Positions 37,601-50,324 of a stretch of DNA of 64,000 nt are shown piece by piece. The stretch is from Eutrigla gurnardus (Eukaryota; Chordata; Actinopteri; Perciformes; Triglidae): NCBI GenBank assembly GCA_963514095.1, contig OY741280.1, positions 15,367,244-15,431,243 of the forward strand, in the 5' to 3' direction. Within the stretch, counting starts at the first letter, position 1, and the number at the start of each line of letters is the position of its first letter. A program made the position numbers and the translations under genes. A model generated the notes under the pieces. It saw only the letters and a list, made by a program, of their open reading frames with translations, was not told the origin of the DNA and made no database searches.

Positions 37601-39916
37601 TAAATGTGGTGTATTCTATAAAATGATAATATGGTGAGAAATGTCAAATCTTAATCTAAAAAGCAACGTGATGAGTAATGTGATGAGTGACGTCCCACCC
37701 GCCTGTTATATCAAAGCGTGCTCCTTATGAATGAGGCGTGCCAGGTCCTTGTAATTCATATGTCTCCTGACTCCTCTCTGGCACTGTGCTGCAGCCATAA
37801 GGTCTCCCTGCGGTCTTCTATCAAGATGGATTTCATGAACCTGAGGAAAGCGGGCCTTCTCAAATTCTACACCAAGAGTGGGCGAGCTACACCTGGAAAG
37901 GACTCAATCATCACATGATATAGACCTGGAGCCATCTTTGTTACTTGAATGAATAATTTCATTTTGTTCTCGCATGCATGCCACCTCACTCTGGTGCAGC
38001 CCGCCGGGCCCCTCTCGGGCTTGCGTGACAGCTCGCCGCCTGACTCGGCTTGATGGACGTGGCGGCTTGACATCTGGGCGTCGCTTGACCTGCTCTTTTG
38101 GTAACCGAAGTGTCCCTGCCTGTCCTTATCGGACGCATCAGGCTCGCTGCCAGTAACATGGCCTGGCTTTGTGTTGCTCATCTCCTCTGCTCACACTGGC
38201 AGCGTCCGCCATGTGTGATCCGTCAGCAGCAGCAGCATCCACTTGCCTTTTTTTTAGGTTGAACCGGCTCACCTTGTAAGGTCAGGCGTGTGTTTTTAGA
38301 TACTGTTTGCATGGATGTCCTCGAGCCGTTGTTTGTGCAAGTGTGGATGAAGAGGCCATGTGATGGAGAACTAAGTAACTGCCCCGGAGCATAATCTCCT
38401 GGTTGATGCCTGTCACTCCCTCTGGCTCACGACTGTTCTGATCCACCTCAGTCACAAGCCCAAAATAAACTGGACAAGCTTAAGAAGCACTTACTTCAAT
38501 AAAAAAAAAGCAAATATTAGCAAAAAGTCTTTAAAATATATGTGAATTTGTAAATAGAAAGATCTTTCTCAACCATCTCATAACCTTTTAGGTGCATCCT
38601 GTGACCCTTTGGATGGGGTCAACCCCTACTTTGGGAACCAACAGACTAAATTATATAGCTGTACGTTTAGTAGTTAAATTTAGCTCCACCGCCAGCTACT
38701 AAATTAAAATGCAGCTTGTACGTTGATGCACAAGTACTATTATACAGTACATAACTCAGAGAGGCTATGAGGAACAAGTTCTTTTTATACTGTCAGTAAA
38801 TCACATTTCACTGCAAAGTCTGGGTTAACTAGAAAACTGTGTTATTCCTGCAGCACTCCACTGGTACATTTAGTTAAAGGTGATACAATAACCATACTTC
38901 CACAATATTTATTTAAATATTTAGTAAGTCTTGATGCATGCTAATTTTTTGGCCCACAATCCTCTGCGCATATATGAACAAGAGGGTCAAAGTTCAAGTA
39001 GAATGTCCCAATTGAATGCACGCTGCATGCAACCGTACGTACTTTATAAAGAAACAGTATGAATTTGGAGCGCGGTGTCCGAAGGTATCTAGTGCTCTCA
39101 GCATGGTGACAGCTGAGCTGGCGGCTCCCAGCTAACAGTGCTAACAGCACAAACAGTTGAAGTAATGGCAGCAGGGCTGAAAGAGATAACGGTGTTTACC
39201 TGAGGTGGAACCGGAAGTCGGGCGGTTCCACGCTGCCGCCGTAGGAGCTCAATGCAGAGAGGCAGCCATAAGCTAGTGCTATGCTAATGACTTTCTTGGG
39301 ATATTAAATACCTTTCCTTCCTTCCTTTCCTTTTTGATGCACCTGCAGTTGCCTTAAAAAATCTCTTTTATAAGTTAGAAATGTTACTAACTGGCATTCA
39401 TTCATTTATCCCATCTGCTTTTCTACAAGGTGTTCACATTATTTCGTCCACCCTGTTTTGGCCCACATGGTCCTTTGGAATGAGGAAACAAGGACCCAAG
39501 GCTGTTAGTGCTCTTAACAGCTTATTTGTTTCTATTGTTGCTCAGACAGGGTTAACAGTCACGGACTGCTTTGTGTTGAATTGTTTACCTATCTGCCGCC
39601 CGGCACCTCCAGCTCAAATATTCAAACCGTCCAATCGGAGGACGCCCTCAGAGGAACACAGCGGGCGGAGGAACGAAAACAGATGAACCCCGCCCATAGA
39701 CTCCTGGCTGACCTGGATCATTTTTTTCTCCATATCGCTGAAGGTACGAAGAGGAGGCTCATCAGTGTTCAAGCACAATTACACCCAGAAGTGAAAACAA
39801 AATCCCTCCGGCTGGGAGGAGAGGCTCTGTTTTTCAGCCGCTCAGCATTTTCTCCTTTAAAGCTGACGAGCAGCTGGTGAAGCCAATGAGGCGGAAGAAG
39901 AAGTGTTGATTTACAG

Positions 39917-39918
<2 letters not shown>

Positions 39919-39997
<79 letters not shown>
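39919..39997. repeat. (TG)n microsatellite
   Basis: About 79 bp of uninterrupted TG units. Confidence 0.95.
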
Positions 39998-39998
<1 letters not shown>

Positions 39999-40145
39999 GA
40001 CACTGGGGGACAGTAAGTGTGCTAACAGTCACAGAAACTTGAACATTCCTGTGTGATTATACTGCTGCTTTCCAAGTTACATACTTGACTAATGTACTCC
40101 ATGAATTGGATTCACTCCCCGCCTATGCAGTCCTTCCTTTACTGA

Positions 40146-40146
<1 letters not shown>

Positions 40147-40200
<54 letters not shown>
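40147..40200. repeat. (CA)n microsatellite
   Basis: About 54 bp of CA units, complementary to the TG array 150 bp to its left. Confidence 0.95.
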
Positions 40201-40205
<5 letters not shown>

Positions 40206-40417
40206 TGAACACACAAACACTCTTTATCTTCCATCACACCCTCTCTCTCTCTCTTCCTATCCTCCCTTTGTCTCTCTCTCTCTCTCTCTTTTGAAGAACT
40301 TTTCCATACAGATCCAAGTTAAACATCTGGGTCAGCTTATATCTAGTGGAACAAGACTTGCAGGATATTGTTGGCAGGATGTGTGAGCTGGAGCAGTTTA
40401 CTCTGTGGGAATCCCCA

Positions 40418-40419
<2 letters not shown>

Positions 40420-40454
<35 letters not shown>

Positions 40455-40486
40455 AAGAGACACAGACACACACACACACACACACT
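40420..40486. repeat. Interrupted (CA)n microsatellite
   Basis: Two CA blocks (40420-40452 and about 40466-40485) separated by a short GA-containing spacer. A (CT)n tract lies nearby at about 40242-40289. Confidence 0.9.
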
Positions 40487-41244
40487 TTGCTGGCATTGTT
40501 TCTCCCCGCGCCATTCAACTTGACTTCCAGGTGCAGCGATTCATGCCCGTCGTGTCCATGAATGCTTTGTGGAGCACGAGGGATTTCCAAGTATGCAAAA
40601 CCAAACACACCACAATGAACAGTTGGTTAAATGCCATGTTTAATATTTTTGAAGAATGCATTGGTTATTGCGGGGGGGAAAAAAAAGAAAAAAGGATTAC
40701 AAAATATGCACAAGAAAGAGCATATAACATATTGTGTTGTTCAACGCTGAGTACAATAATATGATCATTTGCAACTTAATATGTGTTCACTAATTATTCA
40801 TGTGCAAGACGTGCTCAAACATCCAGGTGTGTGTCGGTTCTGCAAAAAACTGCAACTTCCTTTCTCCCCAGCGCCTGATTCAGAGCATACAAGTGGCCGT
40901 CAACATCGATGTATCTCGAGTTGAAAGAAGTTGTAATCGACCCCCTGCTCGGGCCCTTCACCGCTCTGAGTGCAACTAGCTCCGGATGTGCTGTGGTATG
41001 AGAAGCCAGTTACAGAGGAGAGAACGAACGTCCCGTGTACTGTAAACCCACAAACTATCTGCTGGACCGCTCCCCTCCTGTGTAGTTGCAGTGTTTGCAA
41101 ATTGCATAAGACAAAAAACCCATTCCAACTCTCTCCCTCGCAGTTATTTCCCCTCCTCATCTTTACCCCCCCCTCCTTCCTCTTCTCCAGCCTTTACACC
41201 TCCCACTCCCCCCGCCCCCACCCCTTTTCCTCTCTTGCACTGAT

Positions 41245-41768
41245 TCAATTTTTCTTCTCCGCCGACTCGTCTTTCGGCTTCTCATCTGTTTTGCAATCCA
41301 GGAAAAAGTCGTTGCAGGCGACCGTGAGGGCCCCCATCAGGATGATGAACTCGGTGAAGTCCACCTCCCCGTCGTTGTTGGCGTCCAAGTCGTTCATCAC
41401 CTTCTCGACCGCTTCGTTATCTTTGGAGCCCTGTCGGAGGGGGAACAGAGAGAGAGGGACTTAAGAATGCATCTCTCTGTTATGTGTGTGTGCATACAAG
41501 CTTGTCTGAACCTGCGTGTCTGAGTATGGGAGCGCATACCTTCGCTTGTGTGTGTGTGTGTGTGGCATATTTGCGAGTGTACAACTACATTATTTCCCCC
41601 TTTGCACACACTTACCCCCAAGTAGGTCCCCAGCTCCTCTAGCAGCAGCTCCTTCAGTTCGCCCCTGCTCAGCGTGTACTTGTCGCCCTCCTTCCCAGAG
41701 TACTTGTGGAAGGTCTTGATGAGCATCTGCATGGCGCTCTCCAGGTTGGAACTGGGCTCCTTGGACAT
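41245..41768 (-). CDS. s100a1: S100A1-like EF-hand calcium sensor (2 coding exons)
   Basis: Small dimeric Ca2+ sensor. Coding exons 41768-41616 (51 codons) and 41430-41245 (61 codons plus stop), phase 0, 112 residues. The N-terminal S100-type loop SGKEGDKYTLSRGE differs little from human S100A1 (SGKEGDKYKLSKKE). The canonical second loop is DANNDGEVDFTE with all ligands. The segment ALTVACNDFF closely matches S100A1 ALTVACNNFF. The C-terminus carries about 18 extra charged residues (TDEKPKDESAEKKN) beyond human S100A1 (94 residues). An acceptor immediately precedes the ATG and a probable non-coding exon 1 ends at 43064, the usual S100 gene plan. The s100a1 symbol is the best family guess; other fish S100 paralogues are possible. 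Confidence 0.85.
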
Positions 41769-43063
41769 GCTGGAAAAGGTATCAAGGGTCAAAAGGTCAG
41801 AGTCTGCCGCCAAATGCCCGCTCCAGCACCACGACTGCATGTGCGGTCACATGGCAGTCGAGGGTTGAAGCCACCTCTCAAGTCAAAGTGATAGTAGGAC
41901 AGGCAGAGGAATGGATGGAAGGAAGGAATTTTTTTCCCCATAATTCTCTGCATAATAGTGCAAAGGCTCTTTTTCTGGCCCTTTATTTAAAATAGCGTGG
42001 TCACTGTGTGTGCGTGACCTTACTGGGTTTTTACATATCAGATGGTTTTGGATGGAAAGACGGAGGATAGCTTTGGAAAAGCTTTTCGAACAATCTTACA
42101 CACATTGTGTCCGGCATCTTGGAGCTTCTTGTGCTGGACCTGTGGAGAGACTGCACACACACACACACACACACACACAGATACGTCACCGTCAACGATG
42201 CAGAGTTAGAAGGTGAAGACTTTCTATTTCATCATATTAAAAAGAAAATGCACTCCACGTGTCGCCTCATAGATACTTTCATGAACATTCAAGTTGTTTA
42301 GAGTGTCGGCTTCCCGGGTCGTCGCTCTCAATAAGCTGAATGGTTAATGAATGTGTGGTTTCGGTGTTGAACAAGCCTCGTCACTCAAGATGGAAACCAG
42401 GAGAGGAACACAAAACTCTGGTAAACACATTCAGAAACTCAGGGCCAAGTAAGACGAGTTGTATACTCGGGTACTCGTACGCTTCCATACTTGCTCAAGC
42501 CTTTAGGGATCTATAGCTACATAAAAATAAAAGTCTCTCAATCAATCCCTGTGCATGATTTATTAACTATCAGCTATTCCAAAAAGGAAACGGGGATGCT
42601 AACGTCTAATGTTATTGCCTCTCGTCATGCTGCAGACTGCAGTCAGAGTCGTAGGAGACTGAGACAAAGCTGGCTTAACTGAAAACCTATAGGGGTCATC
42701 TGTCTCGTTACACAATACAAAAGGAAACCATGGCGACCAAAATGCCATCAGTAACACAATATAGTTTGTTAATTTAACATACTTGATTCTAAACCAATGT
42801 CGTTATATTGTAACTTCTTTGTTTCAAATCCCCGTCGTGCTCCTCTCCAACCTCGCACGTCCAAAGGAAGCAAACAGGAAGCAAAAGTTCAAATGAGTCC
42901 ACCCCGTCGTCTGCTGACCTCCGGTGTCCCTTCTGCTCGGGACCTCGTTGGTTCTACAGCTATTTATTGCAGCTGCACGGATGCTTTTTTCATTTGAAGC
43001 CTCCGTCAGCTGCAGAGGAGAAAGTCGAGTGAAGAAAAAAGCCCTCCGAGCCGTGTGTCTTAC

Positions 43064-43165
43064 CTGAGTGCTGATGGAGGGCCTCCTTTGTCTGTGAAGA
43101 TGTGCAGGGGACTGAGCCAAGGCAGAGATGGATGGGGAGAGAGTTTGCCAGTGTCTTAAATATCA
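43064..43165 (-). promoter_or_regulatory. Probable promoter and non-coding exon 1 of the S100A1-like gene
   Basis: On the minus strand a strong donor (CACTCAG|GTAAGA) ends an exon at 43064. About 95 nt upstream is a TATA-like TATTTAAG (43157-43164), so transcription would begin near 43130. Distance and layout match typical S100 genes. Confidence 0.45.
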
Positions 43166-45835
43166 CCTGCCCAGCTCCCTCCTCCTCACCCCCCCACCAC
43201 CCCCCCTCACCTTCTTACATACTCTACTTCTCTTTCAATATCCTCCCTCCCTCCCTTTGCAGGTGCTTTCTCTCCATCATGGACACCAAGCACATTCAAG
43301 ACCACACCAAGCACATACCAGGCCACACAAATACAAATATGTTATCGTCACAGTTTTATTTTCAATATCGGACATTAATTAAACGTGTTACATAGAATTA
43401 GCAAAAAAAAAAAAAAAAAAAAAAATGATACAGCGTTGCATATGAATTTGAAACATCAGAATGAACTGAAATGAGTCCCACTGCTAAAACACACACACCC
43501 TCCAGTACTTGGCAGCAACAAACAGAGTGCATCCACGCACGATGACGAAACGCCTGGACAATAACCCCGGGAATGGTCCCACAATCACAAAAAATTTTGA
43601 GCCCAGAGCACATCCATATATACGTGTGTGTACACTTTTTTTTATATCCGCTGGGTGGGCTTTTATCTGACCGTGTCTCAGAATGAATGGGAGTCATTGT
43701 GTGTCAATAAAAATCTGTCTGCAAACACTCCCTGCCGCAAATCTGCTGTTTCGTTCCAGCATGTTTCTAATCTACACGGAGTTGAGGGCTGGGCGGGGTT
43801 CACACGATGGGACAGTAACAAAAAACTGCCAGTTCCACCTCTTTGTAAGAGAATTTGGCTCTCACGGTTCACTCCGTCCATCTGCGGCTCCACACTTAAA
43901 AAAAAAAAAAAGCATTTAGCTGCGACTGAATAATTTCCAGATGATGTTTAATTCAGATTTATATCCAGGGAATCTGCCGCTAGTGCAAGTAATTCCAAAT
44001 ATGCCAGGAAAGTGTGTTTTGCTTTATAATTTTGTTTATGATGTTTGGTTGAGAGCGTAGAAAGAAGACAATCATGCACTAAACACGTCTGGCCAAGTGC
44101 TCGAGGCCTATGTGCATGTTGAACAGGCAGCTGGCTGTAGATGGTGCAAGAGAGTGATAGGTTTCCATTATTCACAGGAAGTACCATGGTTAGAGAATAT
44201 TCGGATATAAAAAAAATAATAAAGGTTGTAATAAAAGAAGTATTATAGCCTAAATAGCCCCACAGGTTTGTTAGTAATAAAGCATGCAGGAAACACAGCG
44301 TACTACGAGTATAAAGGCCGAGCAAGGGTGAGTGTAAATGAGAGACTATTTACAATGGGAGTGTCGCAGTGAGGCAGGGTGACCACATGACTCAGGTTTA
44401 TTTGTCTTGCCCGTTTGGCTGCCGAGCAGTTTGAAGTGCCAGGTGCTGTCACAGTGCAAAAGGTGTACATTTGGCAGCACCACGCAGCCTGGTACATATA
44501 ACATAGCGGGGCCTGCAACACGAGCCTTTTTGTCGTGGGTGCATTATTGATGATGAGACAATTTACAAATCATTAAATTGTAATTAACAAATTGCATATG
44601 ATGTGACAAGGAAGCACATTTTTTCAAGTCATCTCCATTAGTGGTCCAAATGAGAAAGAGACATTTTAAAAAAAAAAGTTAAATATAAAGAGGCCGTGCC
44701 GAACTTAAATATTTGGCCATAATAATAATGGCAACACAATGTAAAATACAAGCAAATGAGTTTTCAGATAGCATGCAACATCGTATGTATTAGCCTGTTG
44801 TAAATACCACACCACATAGATTCATATTTTTTTGGCTCAGTATTATTATTCTTTTTGGCTTATATATATGTATTTAAAAAAAAAGCACCTCTGACCACGA
44901 TCCCTCTGACGCTGCCACCTCGTCTGACGGGCAGGATCACTGGAGCCCGGGATTACTTTCATGTAATTGTTTGTGTCCCAGGGTGTGTTACCCATCAATG
45001 CCTAATCCAGTGGTTTCCCAATGCCTGTGACTCAAGGATCCAGTTGCAGGTCAAACAGGGTCTTTAAGCCGTATGAGAGTGCGTGACCCACAAACAAACA
45101 CGCAACCGGCGCTAAAACCCAGCAGAAAACAACAAGCAACGATGAGAAATTTTAAAGAGAGCCAGGTTTCGGTCACTCCAATCCAGTTGCAACCAGATAA
45201 TCAACCGTCCAGTACATTTATGGATCAATAACCATTGAAATGCCACATGGTTGGGAAGATACACAACAACAACAAAAAGGTACTATTTGTATTGAAAGCA
45301 CTAAAGATAAAACTGCCACCTGGTATGGGCTTCTTTACTTCTTGGTGTTTGTTATCTTGTTCTTTTCTACAAGGTCTAATCCAGGTGGATTAGGTTGCAT
45401 GAACACCTACTCTGGATGACTCCACTGGTCACCAGCCCACTCCCATGGGACCATTTGGACTCCCATTTGACCATAAGGGTCGTTTTGGTGTGGATTCCAT
45501 TCTTGAAGGTTAATTATTTAGCCTAAAGCATCACACTTGATCCTCCAGCTCCCAAATCCTGGGCTGAAGAGAACTGAAGAAGAATATCTGCTACTGTGGG
45601 ATCCACATGAAGTGAACCCCTCTGGGAATTATAGAAATTAAGGCCCACGAAGAAGAGGGTGTGATAGGGGCAAGTAGCCTACACGATTAAAAATGGGTTA
45701 AAAGTCATGCAAATCCTCAGCAAAACTATTTGTTTATTGTCGTGCCAAATCAGCTACATAGCATTGCGACTTTAAAAGACAAGAATGTAAATAAATATAT
45801 ATGTGTTATTGACAGATGTTTCATGCAGCTGTCAT
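43166..45835. other. Intergenic stretch in the S100 cluster
   Basis: No gene seen. It holds an A-run at 43402-43424, further A/T runs and a possible repeat fragment at 45005-45065. Frames are short and have no recognisable similarity. Confidence 0.5.
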
Positions 45836-46310
45836 GGGAATAGTTTAACACTTGGGGAAATGATTCGCTCTCTGGCTGGAAAGATGTATATGACTCCCAC
45901 CTGTATGAATATTATTAAGCTATAGCAGTCGATGAGATTAGCCTAGCGTAGCTTCTGGAAGAAGGAACAGCTAGCTTGGCTGTAACAAGAAGGAACAGCT
46001 AGCTTGGCTATAACAAGAAGGAACAGCTAGCTTGGCTATAACAAGAAGGAACAGCTAGCCTCGCTATAACAACAAGGAACAGCTAGCTTGGCTATAACAA
46101 GAAGGAACAGCTAGCTTGGCTATAACATGTTGCAGCTAGCCTTGGTAGCTGTTTGCTCTCGTTTCTGGCCTTTGTGCTAAAATGAGCTAACTGGCTAATG
46201 GCTTCATACTCAATGGACGAATATAAGAGTGGCCGCCCATCGTCTCATACAACTCTTAGCAAGAAAGCTAGTAAGAATATTTCCCAAAAATCTCAAACTA
46301 TTCCTTTAAG
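45836..46310. mobile_element. Fish MITE with inverted terminal repeats
   Basis: The left end GGAATAGTTTAACACTTGGG pairs with the reverse complement of the right end (GGAATAGTTTGAGATTTTTG). Both are followed by GGGAAAT-type sequence, giving terminal inverted repeats of about 25-30 bp with mismatches. There is no coding capacity. The interior carries the 28-bp tandem array at 45959-46126. A truncated relative lies at 16110-16347. Confidence 0.7.
45959..46126. repeat. 28-bp tandem repeat, six copies, inside the MITE
   Basis: Six near-identical copies of a 28-bp unit beginning AAGAAGGAACAGCTAGCTTG and ending GCTATAAC. A few substitutions (TGTAAC, CCTCGC, ACAAC) mark individual copies. Confidence 0.93.
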
Positions 46311-46823
46311 CAGCCAACGTAAGTAGTGTGAGTGAGGAGTTTTAAGATAAGACCCAGATAAAGATAACAGTTAGGGAGACGGTATTTCAACCCCGACATC
46401 TTGGCTTCGGTGACATTTTGGTCACGTGTGTCGCTGCGTGTAAATCATACTTTTTTGCAGTAAAGTTTCCACAGGGATATGGCATGCATATGATAGTGTA
46501 TGTCTGCATGCTATCATAGTATATTATCATAATGAGGTAAATGTGCTTATTATAGTGGGATGCACACGCTGTACATATGAACATAATTGTAAGTAGTGGT
46601 TCAAAGCGATGTGTATTATTTGTCAAATGTGAGGAATGGAACTGGGTTTTGTAGTGTTTGGTTTTGATGTTTTGTATTTCAAAGTGTGTAATCGAAAAGA
46701 AAATATATTTTTTTAGTGGCTTACCAACTCATGTTGGGATAAATGCTGCGCTTGGATGTAGTGTTGGATGCAAGCGTGTAGTGTGATTATTTTTTTTTTT
46801 TGGGTGAAGGAATGGATTGTCCC

Positions 46824-47713
46824 CTATGAGGTCGCCTCCTCTACCTTCTCTACTTCTTCCTTCACAGCCTCCTTCTCTGCCACTTCCTCCGGCTTTTCTG
46901 TTTCCACTATCTCAACCACTTCTTTCACGACCACTTCTACTTCCGCTGGCGCCTCCTCCGCCGGCACCGGCACCGCCACCACCACCTCTGCTGCTGCTGC
47001 TGGCTCCGCCTCCTTCGCTGCATCGGGCTCAGCCTCTGCCTTTACTTCTACCGTTGCTCCTACATTTTCTTCAACCTTCACTTCAGCGACCGCTTCCACC
47101 TTTGGCTCGTCATTCGCTTCCGGCTTCGCTTCCTCCTTGGCCTCCGCATTCGCCTCCGGCTTCTCCTCCTCTTTGTCCGGGGCGCCTTGGGCCACTTGTC
47201 CGGATGCGGCGTTTAGGGCGGGCTCCTCCTCTTTGGCGAGGTTGCGCTGCTCGCTGAGCGAGACCGCCAGGTAGCCGACCAGCTTCATGTACTCCTCGAA
47301 ACCGACCTTGCCGTCTTTGTCGGCATCCAGCTGCTGGCCCATGGTGTTGACCGCCTCCTTGCTGTCTGTGTCCTGGATGGAAGGCACACACACACACGAG
47401 ACAATCAGATGACGAGTGACTCTAAGTCATAAGAGGGTCATCTAAGAAAATGGCCCTCTTTTCCCCATTCACCTACTGTATATTACGTCACCATTTGGTC
47501 CCAATGTTAAAAATGTGGACAGGTTGAAAATAGCCAGCGGTTGGACCGACATAATGCAAGTGTTGGTAAAATGTCAGAGAGCGTCATGCTAACCGTAAGG
47601 ATGTTGGAGAGCTGGGTCTTGACGAGGTTCTGGAATTGATTCTTTCCTAGACTCTCCTTTCCCTTGGTCGACTTCAGGAAGACCTTCACCATGGTCTGGA
47701 CAGCAGACTCCAT
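46824..47713 (-). CDS. S100 protein with long acidic C-terminal tail (2 coding exons)
   Basis: Coding exons 47713-47594 (40 codons, start MESAVQTMVKVFLKSTKGKE) and 47372-46824 (182 codons plus stop), phase 0, 222 residues, about twice the usual S100 length. The second EF-hand loop DADKDGKVGFEE is canonical and is followed by YMKLVGYLAVSLSEQR. In the N-terminal S100 loop (residues 14-27) the last liganding Glu is replaced by Gln (GKNQF), so Ca2+ binding there is probably weak. From about residue 100 a 120-residue tail rich in Glu, Ala, Val and Pro runs uninterrupted to the stop in the same exon. The donor ACG|GTTAGC is weaker than average. The body resembles the S100A13/A14/A16 group more than A1, but I cannot assign a symbol. 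Confidence 0.85.
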
Positions 47714-47724
47714 CGCTCCTCTCT

Positions 47725-50324
47725 CTGGGGGAAAAAGGAAGGGGCAAGGCGGCTAGATTTTTATCACATTCTTCATATACCTACAGGTGTATGACAGGGC
47801 TGAAGACATCTAAGCATTTGAGGAGCAACTTGGGCTTCAGTATTTCGCTGAAGGACACTTTGACACACAGGCATGGAACCACCGACCGTGTGGTTAAATG
47901 ACCCGCTCTACCCCCCACACACCAATATAGATAGGTATATCAGGTAGTTAAATGGGTTTGCTGCTGTAGCGTGTGAAGGGGACGGAGTTCCTGGACGGTC
48001 CGATTCACTAAAACACTCAAGTGACAGGCACAACAAGTGGAAAATTGAAGAGAGGATCCCCTCGTGTCCCTGCGAGGCCTTTTTTTTGTTTCAGGTGTTG
48101 AGTCTAGAGCCGTGAAAAAGGGAGGGGACGGCGAGAGGGAGTCTGATTGAGAGACAAGCCACAATGGAAGTTCTGATCTTTGACAGGACATCTGATCTAC
48201 TGAAGCTACCCAGGGGACTCGGCTTCACATTACCTAAGGGATTACCTAAGGGATTAGCTCTCACCAGCTGTAGTGCCCTCTCTCTTTCAGTGCCACTCTG
48301 CATTTGAATGCCACAGCCCCTTCTTCTACTGAATCCTTCACATGGTTTTCCACAAAAGGAAACACATTTGACAAGGGGGCTGATGATTTTCAGCGGCGGA
48401 TTCCACCACAAATAACATTTAAAATTCCACCTTTAGAGCCTACACGCCTCACAGACACGATCATAAAGGTAGACGCGTGGGTAATATATAGAGACACTGC
48501 TCAGAGTGTAAAACACGCCAGTATAGGTGACACAACTCTGTGGGAATTCCATTCATGGCTGTCTGCGGAGATCACTTAGACAGGAATTTACAGGCCAACT
48601 CTGAGCTAGTTTGCCCCAAAGCAGTGCGAGGATATGTTGGAGGCGACCGTTCTCGTCTTTCAGCTTCAGTATTCAAATGTTGCAGAGCAAACGACGGTTT
48701 ATGCTGCTGAGAAAAACACACACACACACTAGAGTCGTCGTCTTTAAGCGAAGCCGTCTTGGGAGCCCAGAGACTAATCTCAATTACCGAAGAGCATGTC
48801 ACACTCAAGCAACCTGCAACCAGAGCAATTTCTCTACCAGAGGCTAACATTTCACCAGCCCCAATTTGAGAGTGTACTGCTTGACCTAATGATCTCCAAC
48901 TGTCACTTTGCTCCGACCCCACCGCTGCACCACACAAACACAGTTTGCATGTAGTAGAGGAAGCATCATATCTGGTCATTGGATCATTCTGAGCATGGAT
49001 TCAATCAAAGGTTTATTTTTATTGTTTAAAGAAAAGACAATTGCTGTAAAGAATGTTTTGTCATTTTTTGTGATATTAGAGACACAGCCCGTCCGTGTTT
49101 TGTAGGAAGTTTAGGGGACTTCTTCCTGCACCGGTGACACACCCTCCCTGAGCACACAAGGCCCTGAACGCCTCTCAGCGCGTCCTGTCCAAAAAAAAAA
49201 AAAAAACACCCAGCAAAAGGCTTTCTGCCTTTCTGTCTCCTATTCTCGGGCCCGAGTCTGTCCACTCTCACATTCATTATTTACCAAGTGGCCGCTCTGA
49301 AAGGTGGCAGCGTCCTCAACACGTGTCCTAATTACGACAAATGAATTGCATCACCCGCGTCCCCACGTCAGCGAGACGAACTTATCCCCCTTATTTGTCT
49401 TAAAAGGGCCCCCAAACAACCGCGCGACAATAATTAAATATACAGGCCCACAACCAGAGGTCTCCCGTTTCCCCCCGTCCAGAGCCCGGGGAACGATCGA
49501 GTATTGCGTTTCCAAATGGGCGAATGTGATACGGTACGTGCGCAGAGTAACGACAATACTACCGCTCGCGTGTGGCATCAAATATTAACACAGGAACAAG
49601 TCAGGTTCTGTATATTGCGGTGAGCAGACGTACGGCGGCTGTCTTTTCATCCAATGGAAGGGGAGTTTGGAGATATTCTGGAAAATTGCACCTTGGACGT
49701 TGCGCAACAGTATAAATACGTTTGACAGGAGTTGTTTTAATTGTTGTACAACAGTGTTGAAAGATACAGACACGATGCCAGGGAAAAAACCCCACATCAA
49801 CTAAGACAAGCTGTCACTCTCAGGCCCTCTATATGTATTTAAAAAAAGCATATAATGCGCAAAAAGTGCGCCTTTACGCGCGACCTGGATGTCCACTGGA
49901 TACACCCCGTAAACTCAACACTCCGTCACCTCAAAGTCACTTCAATTTTTTATTGGCCGTTTGCAATTGATCGCTAACTTGACAACTGATCTACATCAAA
50001 ATATCACGTATCTTTCCGAAGAGAGAGACAGAGAGCATATGGCACTCAAACGGCGCCAGTCAACCCGTCAATAAAATAACAACCACCAGCTTTTAACATT
50101 CTAGTGTTATGTATTAAAAAACAAAAAGTGCAACGTGAGCCTAAAAAAAAACAAAACTAGTGAGGTCTGGAGTCATTGAAACCGTCCTGCAGGAAGACCG
50201 CGGCCAACTTTCATGGGATGGCTCCTGCAAGAGTCTATCGAAACGTGGCAAAAACGATGAACAAACACAACGCTGGTACGCAGGAGAACGTGGAGAAGAA
50301 TCCAAAAAGACGCGTCCAACTCAC
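47725..50324 (-). other. Probable 5' intron of the long-tailed S100 gene
   Basis: An acceptor (CCCCCAG|AGAGAGG) at 47725 shows that transcription enters from an upstream non-coding exon. No coding exon lies between. A short tandem duplication of 'acctaagggatt' lies at 48232-48257 and an A-run at 49191-49206. Confidence 0.5.

Larger units (their letters stand above)
36371..41244. other. Convergent intergenic region between she and the S100 cluster
   Basis: No supported gene. It holds probable hAT-like repeat fragments (37455-37600 and 38585-38650, recognised by the 'cagtggttcccc..ctggggtc' type ends) and TG/CA and CT microsatellites at 39919-40485. The 3' UTR of the S100A1-like gene must extend into its right end. 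Open frames are short and unsupported. Confidence 0.5.

Noticed and set aside
46768..47274. Ser/Thr/Ala-rich 168-codon frame on the plus strand
   Set aside because: Antisense shadow of the acidic tail of the S100 gene; codon bias there keeps several frames open.
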